Program-made: the position numbers and the translations under genes
Source: an uncultured Polaribacter sp.
Lineage (GTDB): Bacteria > Bacteroidota > Bacteroidia > Flavobacteriales > Flavobacteriaceae
Reading direction: 5' to 3'
Length of the DNA stretch: 9,713 nucleotides
Assembly: GCA_913050305.1 (NCBI GenBank)
Contig: CAJXAS010000058.1
Span: 1-9,713 of the forward strand
Shown here: one piece after another, positions 1-6,815 of the stretch
How positions within the stretch are numbered: the first letter of the stretch is position 1
How the letters are laid out: every line of letters begins with the position of its first letter
Notes under the pieces: generated by a model
What the model was told of the DNA's origin: nothing
The model's input: only the letters and a program-made list of their open reading frames with translations
Databases searched by the model: none

Positions 1-539
1 AAGTCTTGTGGAATTTGAAAAATACCAAATCCGCCCGGTTTTAAAACTCTATACAGTTCTTTCATTGCTTTTGTATCGTTAGAAATATGCTCTAAAACAT
101 GATTGCAAAAAACAACATCAAATTCGTTTTCTTTAAAAGGTAAATCGCAAATATCTGCTTTTACATCTGCAATAGGAGATTCTAAATCGGAGGTAATATA
201 GTTTAGATTTTGCTGTTTTCTAAAAATATCTAAAAAGCACTGTTCTGGTGCAATATGTAATACTTTAAGCTTTTTTGTAGCAGTGAAGAAATTAGTGTTA
301 TCCTTTAAAAAAAGCCACATTAAGCGATGTCTTTCTAAGGATAGCGTAGATGGTGAAAGTGCGTTTTCTCTTTGTTTACCATAGCCGTAAGGTAAAAACT
401 TTCGAAAACTTCTACCATCTATAGGGTCTGTAAATTTGTAACCTCTTAAATACCAGTAAATTACAGGTCTAACTATATAGCTGGCTTTTATTAGCCAGGG
501 TCTTGGTATTGTATTTAGGATTGATTTAAAGATTTTCAT
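1..539 (-). CDS. class I SAM-dependent methyltransferase (3' end cut off by the window edge)
   Basis: My translation gives 179 residues from the ATG at 537-539, still open at the left edge. The fold is a Rossmann-type SAM methyltransferase (Methyltransf_11-like). The first strand and loop is VLHIAPE (residues 93-99), replacing the usual VLDxGCG. The acidic ribose-binding position is D118 in TSDLE. DICDLPF follows (129-135), then FDVVFCNHVLEHI (140-152) and RVLKPGG (164-170), which are classic later motifs. The N-terminal ~75 residues are basic and hydrophobic and contain LSLERHRLMWLFL (66-78). The substrate cannot be told; relatives are often found near polysaccharide or lipid modification genes, but no such genes lie here. 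It begins 29 bases after the map stop on the same strand, so co-transcription with map is likely. Family assignment is firm; function is unknown. Confidence 0.85.
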   Translation of the reverse strand, partial: MKIFKSILNTIPRPWLIKASYIVRPVIYWYLRGYKFTDPIDGRSFRKFLPYGYGKQRENALSPSTLSLERHRLMWLFLKDNTNFFTATKKLKVLHIAPEQCFLDIFRKQQNLNYITSDLESPIADVKADICDLPFKENEFDVVFCNHVLEHISNDTKAMKELYRVLKPGGFGIFQIPQD

Positions 540-564
540 AGTGTTTACACTAAAAAATTAGTGT
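539..564 (-). promoter_or_regulatory. three-arm inverted repeat between map and the methyltransferase
   Basis: On the plus strand, TAGTGT (539-544), ACACTAA (547-553) and TTAGTGT (558-564) lie in a row. The middle arm can pair with the right arm (7 bp, AAAA loop) or with the left arm, whose last base is the A of the methyltransferase start codon. The two pairings exclude each other. No U-run follows, so it is not a typical terminator. A role in translation of the downstream gene is only a possibility; AT-rich chance repeats are an alternative. Confidence 0.35.
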
Positions 565-568
565 CTAT

Positions 569-1372
569 TTACTGTCGAAATTCATCCTCTTCATTAGTAA
601 TAATTCCCAAAGCTTCATGCACATACTTAAAAGTAGAAAGTAATTCTGGTTTCCCGTTTAAGATAGCAACATCATGCTCAAAATGCGCCGAGGGTTTGCT
701 ATCTAAGGTTGTAATTGTCCAGCCATCTGAATGTTGTCTTATTTTATGCGTTCCTAAATTGGTCATAGGTTCTATAGCAACAACCATTCCTTCTACAAAC
801 TTTTTTCCTCTACCTCTTTTACCGTAATTTGGCATTTCAGGATCTTCGTGCATATCTCTACCTAGACCATGGCCAACTAATTCTCTAACTACACCATAAC
901 CTCTGTCTTCTGAGAATTTCTGAATTGCATAACCAACATCACCAACTCTATTTCCTGCTTTAAACTCTCTAATGCCCTCGTATAAACTTTCTCTGGTAAC
1001 ATCTAATAGTTTTTTAGTTTCAGGGTCAATTTCACCTACAGCAAATGTGTATGCATGATCCCCATAAAAACCATTTTTCTTAGCGCCACAATCTATCGAG
1101 ATAATATCACCTTCTACTAAGGGTTTTTTATTCGGAATTCCGTGAACTACTTGAGAATTTGGACTCATGCAAAGTGTATTCGGAAAGTCATACAGTCCTA
1201 AAAAACCAGGAATTGCCCCTTCTGATCGAATGAAGTCTTCTGCTAATTTATCTAAATAAAGGGTTGAAACACCAGGTTTAACTTCTTTTGCAAGCATTCC
1301 AAGCGTTTTAGAAACTATTAGAGCACTTTCGCGCATAATTTCTATTTCTTCTTTGGTCTTAATTTTAATCAT
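569..1372 (-). CDS. map: methionine aminopeptidase, type I
   Basis: Removes the initiator methionine from nascent cytosolic proteins using a two-metal centre. The 267-residue product has the full set of pita-bread-fold ligands: D94 and D105 (in SIDCGAKKNGFYGDHAYTF), H168 (ELVGHGLGRDMHE), E201 (AIEPMT) and E232 (FEHDVAI). The substrate-contact histidines H77 (VVHGIPN) and H175 are also present. Length is close to the usual 250-265 for type I enzymes, with a short acidic C-terminal tail (about residues 250-267). There is no N-terminal zinc-finger or SH3-type extension. The ATG start gives the canonical N-terminus MIKIKTKEEIEIMRES, and no good upstream alternative exists. It is followed on the same strand by a methyltransferase and preceded, after 92 bases, by a lipoprotein gene. 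A possible own promoter lies just upstream. Identity is very secure. Confidence 0.98.
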   Translation of the reverse strand: MIKIKTKEEIEIMRESALIVSKTLGMLAKEVKPGVSTLYLDKLAEDFIRSEGAIPGFLGLYDFPNTLCMSPNSQVVHGIPNKKPLVEGDIISIDCGAKKNGFYGDHAYTFAVGEIDPETKKLLDVTRESLYEGIREFKAGNRVGDVGYAIQKFSEDRGYGVVRELVGHGLGRDMHEDPEMPNYGKRGRGKKFVEGMVVAIEPMTNLGTHKIRQHSDGWTITTLDSKPSAHFEHDVAILNGKPELLSTFKYVHEALGIITNEEDEFRQ

Positions 1373-1389
1373 GTAAAAAAATTGAACCG

Positions 1390-1397
1390 CAAAGTTA
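1390..1397 (-). promoter_or_regulatory. possible -7 box of a map promoter (TAACTTTG)
   Basis: Read on the minus strand, TAACTTTG matches the Bacteroidota primary-sigma -7 consensus TAnnTTTG exactly. It is 17 bases before the map ATG, which would leave a leader of roughly ten bases. I could not find a clear TTG -33 element at the usual spacing, so the call rests on one box. The lipoprotein gene upstream has no visible terminator in this gap, so map may also be reached by read-through. Confidence 0.4.
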
Positions 1398-1464
1398 ATA
1401 TAATTTAAGGTAATAAGTTCCTTGTAAATTTAAGTATACACAACAAAAGAATATAAAAAGCACC

Positions 1465-1995
1465 TTATTTACTTCTGTCGTAAGAATGTTTGTAGGCCTC
1501 ACCAGAAACAATTTTCAGCATATCTTTTTCTAAAGACTCTCTGGCATATTCAACATAACGCCCAATCTCTTTTCCTTTTTTATAAAAAATAAATGTTGGT
1601 ACCCTTTTTATGTTTAAACCTTCTTGTAAATTATCAGGTGTTTTTTTTGAACGATTTACAGTTATTAAATCTATTTTTTTAAGGTTAAAACCTGCTAATT
1701 CTAATATTTTATAAAAACGTGGTGTTTCCCGCTTACTGTCTCCACACCATGTTCCCATAAAGCCTTTAATAGTAACTCCTTTTAGAGTTTTGCTTAATGC
1801 TGCAATTGTTGCTTCGTTTGGTGTATAATTATCAAAGTTTTTCACGAACCAACTATTATATGGAGCCTGTGTAAAAGATTCTTTATTAGCATAGCCAATT
1901 AAATCACCACTTTTGTTTTTTGCTGCCGTTATTTCTTTTTGTGTACTGCAAGATGTTAATGCGATGACGCATAAGAATAAAAATATTTTTTTCAT
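1465..1995 (-). CDS. thioredoxin-like lipoprotein with a single-cysteine CGDS motif
   Basis: The 176-residue product starts MKKIFLFLCVIALTSC: a lysine-rich N-terminus, a hydrophobic core and a lipobox (L13-T-S-C16), so it should be cleaved by signal peptidase II and anchored through C16 in the cell envelope. The mature part has a thioredoxin-like fold: a strand (VTIKGFMG), then TWCGDSKRETPRF (82-94) at the active-site position, and RVPTFIFYKKGKEIGR (131-146) with the cis-proline P133. The usual CxxC is C84-G-D-S87, so only the N-terminal cysteine remains. Similar CGDS proteins are, from memory, common in Flavobacteriia as 'thioredoxin family protein', but their role is not known to me. It starts 9 bases after the gpmI stop, so the two genes are almost surely co-transcribed. 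Fold and localisation are well supported; redox activity is uncertain. Confidence 0.85.
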   Translation of the reverse strand: MKKIFLFLCVIALTSCSTQKEITAAKNKSGDLIGYANKESFTQAPYNSWFVKNFDNYTPNEATIAALSKTLKGVTIKGFMGTWCGDSKRETPRFYKILELAGFNLKKIDLITVNRSKKTPDNLQEGLNIKRVPTFIFYKKGKEIGRYVEYARESLEKDMLKIVSGEAYKHSYDRSK

Positions 1996-2004
1996 TTTTT
2001 TATT

Positions 2005-3522
2005 TTATAATAGAGATTTTTGTGTCATTTCCTTTGGCTGTGCAACATTTAATAAGTCTAAAATAGTTGGTGCAACATCACCTAGTATACCACTTTTTAC
2101 AGATTTAACTTCTGTATCAATTAGAATGAATGGAACAGGATTTGTTGTATGTGCAGTATTAGGGGAACCGTCGGGATTCATCATGGTTTCACAATTACCA
2201 TGGTCCGCAATTAATAGGGTAGAGTAGCCATTTTTTAAGCCAGTTTCAATCACTTTTTTCGCACATTCATCTACAGTTTCGCAAGCTTTAATTGCAGCTT
2301 CCATAATTCCTGTATGACCAACCATATCGCCATTTGCAAAATTTAAACAAACAAAATCTGTCTCCGCTTTTTCTAAGTCCTTGCACAAAGCATCCGTTAA
2401 TTCGTATGCGCTCATTTCTGGTTGTAAATCGTATGTTGCAACCTTTGGTGAGTTTTTTAAAATTCTAGATTCTCCTTCAAAAGGAGCTTCTTGTCCGCCA
2501 GAAAAGAAAAAGGTAACATGTGGATATTTCTCTGTTTCCGCAATTCTAATTTGTTTTTTACCTGCTTTAGCTAGCACTTCTCCAAGTGTATTTTTAATAT
2601 TATCACTATTGTAAATTACATTAATACCTTTAAAGCTTTCGTCATATAAAGTAATTGTTGTAAAGTATAAATCTAATTTTTTCATTCCAAACTCTGGAAA
2701 ATCATTTTGAGATAATACATTCGTTAATTCTCTTCCTCTATCTGTTCTGTAGTTGAAAAATACAACAACATCTCCTTCTTTTATTTTTGTTTTTGGCGCA
2801 CCAGCTTTATTTGTTATAATAATAGATTTATGAAATTCATCTGTAATTCCTGCTGTGTAGTTCGCATTCATTTCAGCCACTGCATCCGAAGTTTTTATAC
2901 CAATTCCATTTACTAAACCATCATATGCTTCTTTAACTCGCTCCCATCTGTTATCTCTATCCATTGCATAATAACGTCCAGTTACAGAAGCCAATTCTCC
3001 CGTACTTTCTTTCATATATTCTTGAATATCATTTATAAAATAGGTTCCAGATTTAGGATCACAATCTCTACCATCTGTAAATGCGTGTAAATACACATTG
3101 TCTACTTCGTTCTTTTTTGCAACATCTAAAATTCCTTTTAAATGGTTAATGTGTGCGTGAATTCCACCATCAGAAACTAAACCTAGTAAATGCACATCTT
3201 TATCATGCTCTTTAGCATACTTAAAAGTATCTAATAATACTTTTTCTTTACCTAAAGTTTCTTCTTTAACAGCTTTATTAATTCTGGCTAAATTTTGATA
3301 TACAATCCTACCAGCACCTAAATTCATATGACCAACTTCAGAATTTCCCATCTGACCATCTGGCAAACCAACATGTAAACCATCGGTTCTTAACTCAGCA
3401 TGTGGATACTTGTCATACAAACCGTTTATAAAAGGTGTTTTTGCATTGTAAATAGCAGATACTTTCGGGTCTTGGGTAATTCCCCAACCATCTAAAATCA
3501 TTAAGATTACTTTCTTATTCAT
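2005..3522 (-). CDS. gpmI: 2,3-bisphosphoglycerate-independent phosphoglycerate mutase
   Basis: Interconverts 3- and 2-phosphoglycerate in glycolysis and gluconeogenesis in the cytosol, through a phosphoserine intermediate and two divalent metal ions, usually manganese. The 505-residue length is typical. Phosphatase-domain ligands are visible: D11 (LDGWG), the nucleophile S61 (QMGNSEVGHMN), D399 and H403 (NGDMVGHTG), D440-H441 (ADHGN) and H458 (NTAHTTNPVP). The inserted transferase domain supplies H122 (SDGGIHAH), the FTDGRD segment (148-153), TGRYYAMDRD (181-190), NYRTDRGRE (257-265) and K332 (ETEKYPHVTFFFSGG). All the substrate-binding arginines I expect are present. The start ATG gives MNKKVILMILDGWG, the normal N-terminus. 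It is the first gene of a minus-strand run; the thioredoxin-like lipoprotein follows after 9 bases. It is divergent from the aromatic hydroxylase. I could not find a convincing -7 box for it. Confidence 0.98.
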   Translation of the reverse strand: MNKKVILMILDGWGITQDPKVSAIYNAKTPFINGLYDKYPHAELRTDGLHVGLPDGQMGNSEVGHMNLGAGRIVYQNLARINKAVKEETLGKEKVLLDTFKYAKEHDKDVHLLGLVSDGGIHAHINHLKGILDVAKKNEVDNVYLHAFTDGRDCDPKSGTYFINDIQEYMKESTGELASVTGRYYAMDRDNRWERVKEAYDGLVNGIGIKTSDAVAEMNANYTAGITDEFHKSIIITNKAGAPKTKIKEGDVVVFFNYRTDRGRELTNVLSQNDFPEFGMKKLDLYFTTITLYDESFKGINVIYNSDNIKNTLGEVLAKAGKKQIRIAETEKYPHVTFFFSGGQEAPFEGESRILKNSPKVATYDLQPEMSAYELTDALCKDLEKAETDFVCLNFANGDMVGHTGIMEAAIKACETVDECAKKVIETGLKNGYSTLLIADHGNCETMMNPDGSPNTAHTTNPVPFILIDTEVKSVKSGILGDVAPTILDLLNVAQPKEMTQKSLL

Positions 3523-3611
3523 GCGCTGTATTTAAAAGGTAAAAATAAGAAAGTTTTTTGTTTTTTTCTTAGAATTTCACGAAACCGATAGCGTAATTGC
3601 TTATATTCAAG

Positions 3612-3649
3612 ACAGCGCTTCCTTTATTAAAAGGATTATGAAGCGTTGT
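3612..3649. repeat. imperfect inverted repeat in the gpmI/hydroxylase intergenic region
   Basis: The arms ACAGCGCTTC (3612-3621) and GAAGCGTTGT (3640-3649) pair over ten bases with one G-T wobble. Inside, CTTT and AAAG can pair around an ATTA loop, leaving a small bulge. The arms are more GC-rich than the rest of this 224-base gap. Because both flanking genes point away from it and no U-run follows, it is unlikely to be a terminator. It may be a protein-binding site, a structured leader, or the relic of a longer sequence (see findings). The remainder of 3523-3746 holds only AT-rich DNA and the promoter box at its right end. Confidence 0.5.
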
Positions 3650-3717
3650 TCGTATTTTATAATGATCTAATCGTTGTTTTTAACAAATTTAAAATAAGGA
3701 ATTACTATTTTAATGTG

Positions 3718-3725
3718 TAATTTTG
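3718..3725 (+). promoter_or_regulatory. possible -7 box for the hydroxylase/rhodanese unit (TAATTTTG)
   Basis: TAATTTTG matches the Bacteroidota -7 consensus TAnnTTTG. It sits 21 bases before the hydroxylase ATG, predicting transcription start near 3731 and a leader of about 16 bases without a Shine-Dalgarno sequence, which is usual in this phylum. No TTG is seen at the standard -33 distance; the nearest is at 3674-3676, too far away. The call therefore rests on the -7 match and its position. Confidence 0.45.
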
Positions 3726-3746
3726 TAGGAATAATTCAATAAATAC

Positions 3747-5507
3747 ATGAATATACACTTTCAATTGAATGATGTCACAAAGAAACTGCCAAAACACCTA
3801 CATAAGTTTGTTGTAAAACAACCCTATGAAGAATATACAGCACAAAGCCAAGCAGTTTGGAGGTATGTAATGCGCATAAATATTGATTATTTAAGTAAAG
3901 TTGCACATAATTCTTATTTAACAGGACTTGCTAAAACAGGAATTTCAACTGAGAGAATTCCTTATATGGATGGGATGAATCGTATTCTAAAAGATATTGG
4001 TTGGGCCGCAGTTTCTGTAGATGGTTTTATTCCACCAAATGCTTTTATGGAGTTTCAGGCATATAACGTTTTAGTTATTGCATCAGATATGCGAACTATA
4101 GACCATATTGAGTATACTCCAGCACCAGATATTATTCATGAAGCCGCTGGGCATGCACCAATTATTGCAAATCCGGAATATGCAGAATATTTAAGACGTT
4201 TTGGCGAAATTGGATGCAAAGCAATTTCTTCAGCCAAAGATTTTGAAATGTATGAAGCCATTCGTCTTTTGTCCATTTTAAAAGAAGATCCTAATTCTTC
4301 AGAAAAAGAAACAATTGAAGCTGAGCAAGTAGTAGAGTATTTACAAGATAATATGGGAGAATTGTCTGAAATGGCACAAATAAGAAACTTACACTGGTGG
4401 ACGGTAGAATATGGTATGATAGGCACTTTAGAAACGCCTAAAATTTATGGAGCAGGCTTGTTGTCTTCTATTGGCGAAAGTGCTTGCTGTATGAAAGATG
4501 AAGTAAAGAAAAGACCCTATACTATAGAGGCTGCAGATATAAATTTTGATATTACAAAACCGCAGCCACAATTATTTGTAACACCAAATTTTGCTCATTT
4601 GAGTCTTGTATTAGAGCAGTTTGCAAATAAAATGGCAATTAGAAAAGGAGGAGTAAAAGGGTTACAGAAGTTAATAAATTCTAAAAATAGAGGTACTATT
4701 GAGTTGAGCACAGGAATACAAATTTCTGGAGTTTTTACACACTTAATTGCAGACGAAAACAACAAGCCTATTTATTTTCAAACTACAGGCTTAACAGCAC
4801 TTTCAAATAGAGATAAAGAACTTATTGGGCACGGTATAGAAAAGCATCCTAATGGTTTTGGAAGTCCTATTGGTAAATTGAAAGGAATTAATATTCCTAT
4901 TGAGAATATGAGTCCAAGAGATTTAGAAGCGTATCAAATTTTTGAAGGAAAACAAGTTTCTTTAGAATTTGAAGGTGGAATAAAAGTAGCTGGAGATTTA
5001 ATTACAGGAACTAGAGATCTAATAGGTAAAATATTATTAATTTCTCTTAAAAATTGTACTGTAAGTCATAAAGAGACTATTTTATTTAAACCAGAAGACG
5101 GAATTTACAATATGGCAGTTGGTAAAGAGGTTGTTTCTGCTTTTGCAGGTGCTGCAGATATAAGCTCTTTTCAAGATGAGAGTGAAGTTTCTAAAACGAA
5201 AACACGAAAAATAAGATATACAGATAAAGAAAAGGAATTGTATGCTTTGTATGAAAAAGTAAGGGAAATGCGCGAAGCAAATAATGTTTCTGAAAAGAAC
5301 CTGATAATGATATTAGATCAGTTGAAAAAAGATTTTCCTCATGATTGGTTGTTGAGTTTAGAACTTTATGAAGTAGCTTTGCAGTTCCAATTTTTGGTAG
5401 AAAAAGAAATACTTAAGTATTTATTGACCCTGCAGAAAAATGAAAAGTATTCTAATTTAATACTAAATGGATTAAATTTATTAAAAGTCAAGAAATCAGA
5501 AAAATAA
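3747..5507 (+). CDS. long-form pterin-dependent aromatic amino acid hydroxylase (phenylalanine 4-monooxygenase type)
   Basis: Probably converts phenylalanine to tyrosine with tetrahydropterin, O2 and a non-haem iron. The catalytic domain fills residues ~1-300: LPKHLHKFVVKQPYEEYT near the N-terminus, the iron ligands H131 and H136 (PDIIHEAAGHAP), the third ligand E221 (WWTVEYG), the YGAGLLSSIGES segment (234-245) and PQLFVTPNF (274-282). Substrate choice (Phe, Tyr or Trp) cannot be fixed by eye; Phe is the default for bacteria. There is no N-terminal ACT regulatory domain. At 586 residues it is about twice the ~260-300 of Pseudomonas PhhA. Long homologues of about 580 residues are, from memory, also annotated in the Bacillus cereus group. 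The extra part is beta-rich (~310-470, with NKPIYFQTTG and GFGSPIGKLKG), then a lysine/glutamate-rich helical region (~485-575). Its function is unknown. No pterin dehydratase gene lies in the window. A rhodanese gene follows within 11-44 bases. Confidence 0.93.
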   Translation: MNIHFQLNDVTKKLPKHLHKFVVKQPYEEYTAQSQAVWRYVMRINIDYLSKVAHNSYLTGLAKTGISTERIPYMDGMNRILKDIGWAAVSVDGFIPPNAFMEFQAYNVLVIASDMRTIDHIEYTPAPDIIHEAAGHAPIIANPEYAEYLRRFGEIGCKAISSAKDFEMYEAIRLLSILKEDPNSSEKETIEAEQVVEYLQDNMGELSEMAQIRNLHWWTVEYGMIGTLETPKIYGAGLLSSIGESACCMKDEVKKRPYTIEAADINFDITKPQPQLFVTPNFAHLSLVLEQFANKMAIRKGGVKGLQKLINSKNRGTIELSTGIQISGVFTHLIADENNKPIYFQTTGLTALSNRDKELIGHGIEKHPNGFGSPIGKLKGINIPIENMSPRDLEAYQIFEGKQVSLEFEGGIKVAGDLITGTRDLIGKILLISLKNCTVSHKETILFKPEDGIYNMAVGKEVVSAFAGAADISSFQDESEVSKTKTRKIRYTDKEKELYALYEKVREMREANNVSEKNLIMILDQLKKDFPHDWLLSLELYEVALQFQFLVEKEILKYLLTLQKNEKYSNLILNGLNLLKVKKSEK

Positions 5508-5518
5508 ATTTTAGAGTA

Positions 5519-5827
5519 TTGGGTTTTTTTGATATTCTTAAAAGAAAAAATATGAGTATAGAGATTAAAGATTATTTAGAGAAAGGCGCTGTAGTTTTAG
5601 ATGTTAGAACATTAGAAGAGTGGAATGAAGGTCATGTATCAGGGTCTAAACATATTGTTTTGACGTTAATTCCATTAGAATTAGAACAAATTAAATCATG
5701 GGGTAAACCTGTAATAGCTGTTTGTAGAAGTGGGGCTAGAAGTGGCCAAGCCGCTGAGTTTTTATCTAACAACGGTATAGATACTATTAACGGTGGACCA
5801 TGGCAAAATGTAGATCAGCACGTTTAA
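5519..5827 (+). CDS. single-domain rhodanese-like sulfurtransferase
   Basis: The product is a ~100-residue rhodanese domain of the GlpE/PspE size class, which transfers sulfane sulfur via a persulfide on the active-site cysteine. Visible features are GAVVLDVRTLEEWNEGHV (23-40), GSKHIVL (42-48), the active loop C69-R-S-G-A-R74 preceded by PVIAV, and NGGPW (91-95). There is no signal peptide, so it is probably cytosolic. The start is ambiguous. A TTG at 5519 gives MGFFDILKRKNMS, which resembles the short N-terminal helix of related flavobacterial rhodaneses. The ATG at 5552 would remove 11 residues but keep the entire domain. I prefer TTG because of that resemblance and the tight 11-base spacing to the hydroxylase stop; neither start has a strong ribosome site. 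It is the last gene of its unit, ending just before a hairpin terminator. Confidence 0.88.
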   Translation: MGFFDILKRKNMSIEIKDYLEKGAVVLDVRTLEEWNEGHVSGSKHIVLTLIPLELEQIKSWGKPVIAVCRSGARSGQAAEFLSNNGIDTINGGPWQNVDQHV

Positions 5828-5837
5828 GCATACTTTT

Positions 5838-6785
5838 TTAAAAATTAATAAAAGGTAGTCTTTCTTGAAGACTACTTTTTTTTTGCTCTAACTTTAGTAA
5901 AAATTGTTGATGTAGTTTAGAGTCTTCATGAAAAGGTCTGTGTAAAAGTCCTTTTTGAATTTCATCAATTTCTTTCATTATTGATTTGGTCTCTTCAGAA
6001 AACCAAGTGTCTATAAATTTTCTCCAAATATAATTAATGGCTGTTTTATTTGGATGAATCATATCCTCTGCATAAAAACGATAATCACGTAACTCGTCCA
6101 TCATGATTTCATAAGAAGGAAAATAAGATACATCTTGCTTATTAACTAAAGTATGGATTGCTGCAATCAAGTGCGATTTACTCTGTGTATTTTCAATAAA
6201 ACCATCTTTTAAATGTCTTACAGGAGAAATCGTAAATATTACAGCTGCATCTGAATTAATAGACTTAATTAAAGAAATACTGCGCGCTAAACTTTCTGAA
6301 ATTTCAGAAACGGACAAGAGTTCTTTTAAGAATTTTTTCTGTGGAATTTTATGGCAATTTGCAACAATTGTATCTGTCTCTATATATCTATACACCCATG
6401 AAGTTCCTAAAGTAATTATAATATGAGAAGCTTCTTTTATTTTTTTATTGGTTAAAGAAATTGCTACATTAAGTTTGTTTAGAAGTTCGTTTTCACTCGC
6501 AGAACTTAAACTAGAATGCGCGTCAAAAGAATGCCAAATTTCATTTTGATATATAAGATCATCACTAGAATATACTTTTTTATTACTGGTATTTGTAATT
6601 AAATTTTCTATTGCCTTAGGATGAAATAGAATGCCAAATGGGTTTTGTATAGATTGAAATTTGAAGTAACTTAATTTGTCTCCAATATTTTCTGAAAAAC
6701 AAGAGCCTAACAACAGTATATTCGACTGATAATCTATTAGATTCTGTGTTTTTCTTTTTAGAGGAATTTTAGTTTGAAGTTTCAT
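5838..6785 (-). CDS. GSCFA-domain protein (SGNH-hydrolase-like)
   Basis: The reading frame gives 315 residues from the ATG at 6783-6785. The family signature ILLLGSCFSENIG (residues 23-35, with GSCF at 27-30) defines the GSCFA domain, a relative of GDSL/SGNH esterases found mostly in Bacteroidota and Proteobacteria. Other conserved blocks are NPFGILFHP (48-56), ITLGTSWVYR (124-133), FTISPVRH (184-191) and an ending block EDMIHPNKTA (240-249), whose D241 and H244 fit an SGNH Asp-His pair; S28 would be the nucleophile. No signal peptide is seen. The natural substrate is unknown. An in-frame TTG at 6818 would add 11 residues, but it lies inside a good -7 promoter box and would precede the transcript, so I choose the ATG, which gives MKLQTKIPL. 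The last 14 codons form the terminator hairpin of the opposite gene. It may be expressed alone, downstream of alaS. Confidence 0.87.
   Translation of the reverse strand: MKLQTKIPLKRKTQNLIDYQSNILLLGSCFSENIGDKLSYFKFQSIQNPFGILFHPKAIENLITNTSNKKVYSSDDLIYQNEIWHSFDAHSSLSSASENELLNKLNVAISLTNKKIKEASHIIITLGTSWVYRYIETDTIVANCHKIPQKKFLKELLSVSEISESLARSISLIKSINSDAAVIFTISPVRHLKDGFIENTQSKSHLIAAIHTLVNKQDVSYFPSYEIMMDELRDYRFYAEDMIHPNKTAINYIWRKFIDTWFSEETKSIMKEIDEIQKGLLHRPFHEDSKLHQQFLLKLEQKKSSLQERLPFINF
5855..5884 (+). terminator. intrinsic terminator of the hydroxylase-rhodanese unit, inside the convergent gene
   Basis: A perfect 8-bp stem, GTAGTCTT (5855-5862) and AAGACTAC (5868-5875), encloses a TCTTG loop and is followed by nine T residues (5876-5884). 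The stem can lengthen through a G-T pair and an A-run (5850-5853) against the T-run. It begins 28 bases after the rhodanese stop. In the other direction the hairpin is followed by a looser T-rich stretch, so it may also act weakly for the minus-strand gene. It falls wholly within the last codons of the GSCFA gene, whose stop is at 5838-5840. Confidence 0.9.
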
Positions 6786-6815
6786 AATCAAGTGTTCGAT
6801 AATGTAAAATTGTTT

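Noticed and set aside
1373..1464. AAGG...CCTT short hairpin in the lipoprotein/map gap as a terminator
   Set aside because: Only four pairs with a nine-base loop and no U-run; too weak to support.
1907..2227. Plus-strand open frame across the lipoprotein/gpmI junction
   Set aside because: It is antisense to two well-supported genes, has no family resemblance and its composition follows from the opposite strand.
4136..4426. Minus-strand open frame inside the hydroxylase
   Set aside because: Shadow of the catalytic domain coding sequence; no recognisable protein features.
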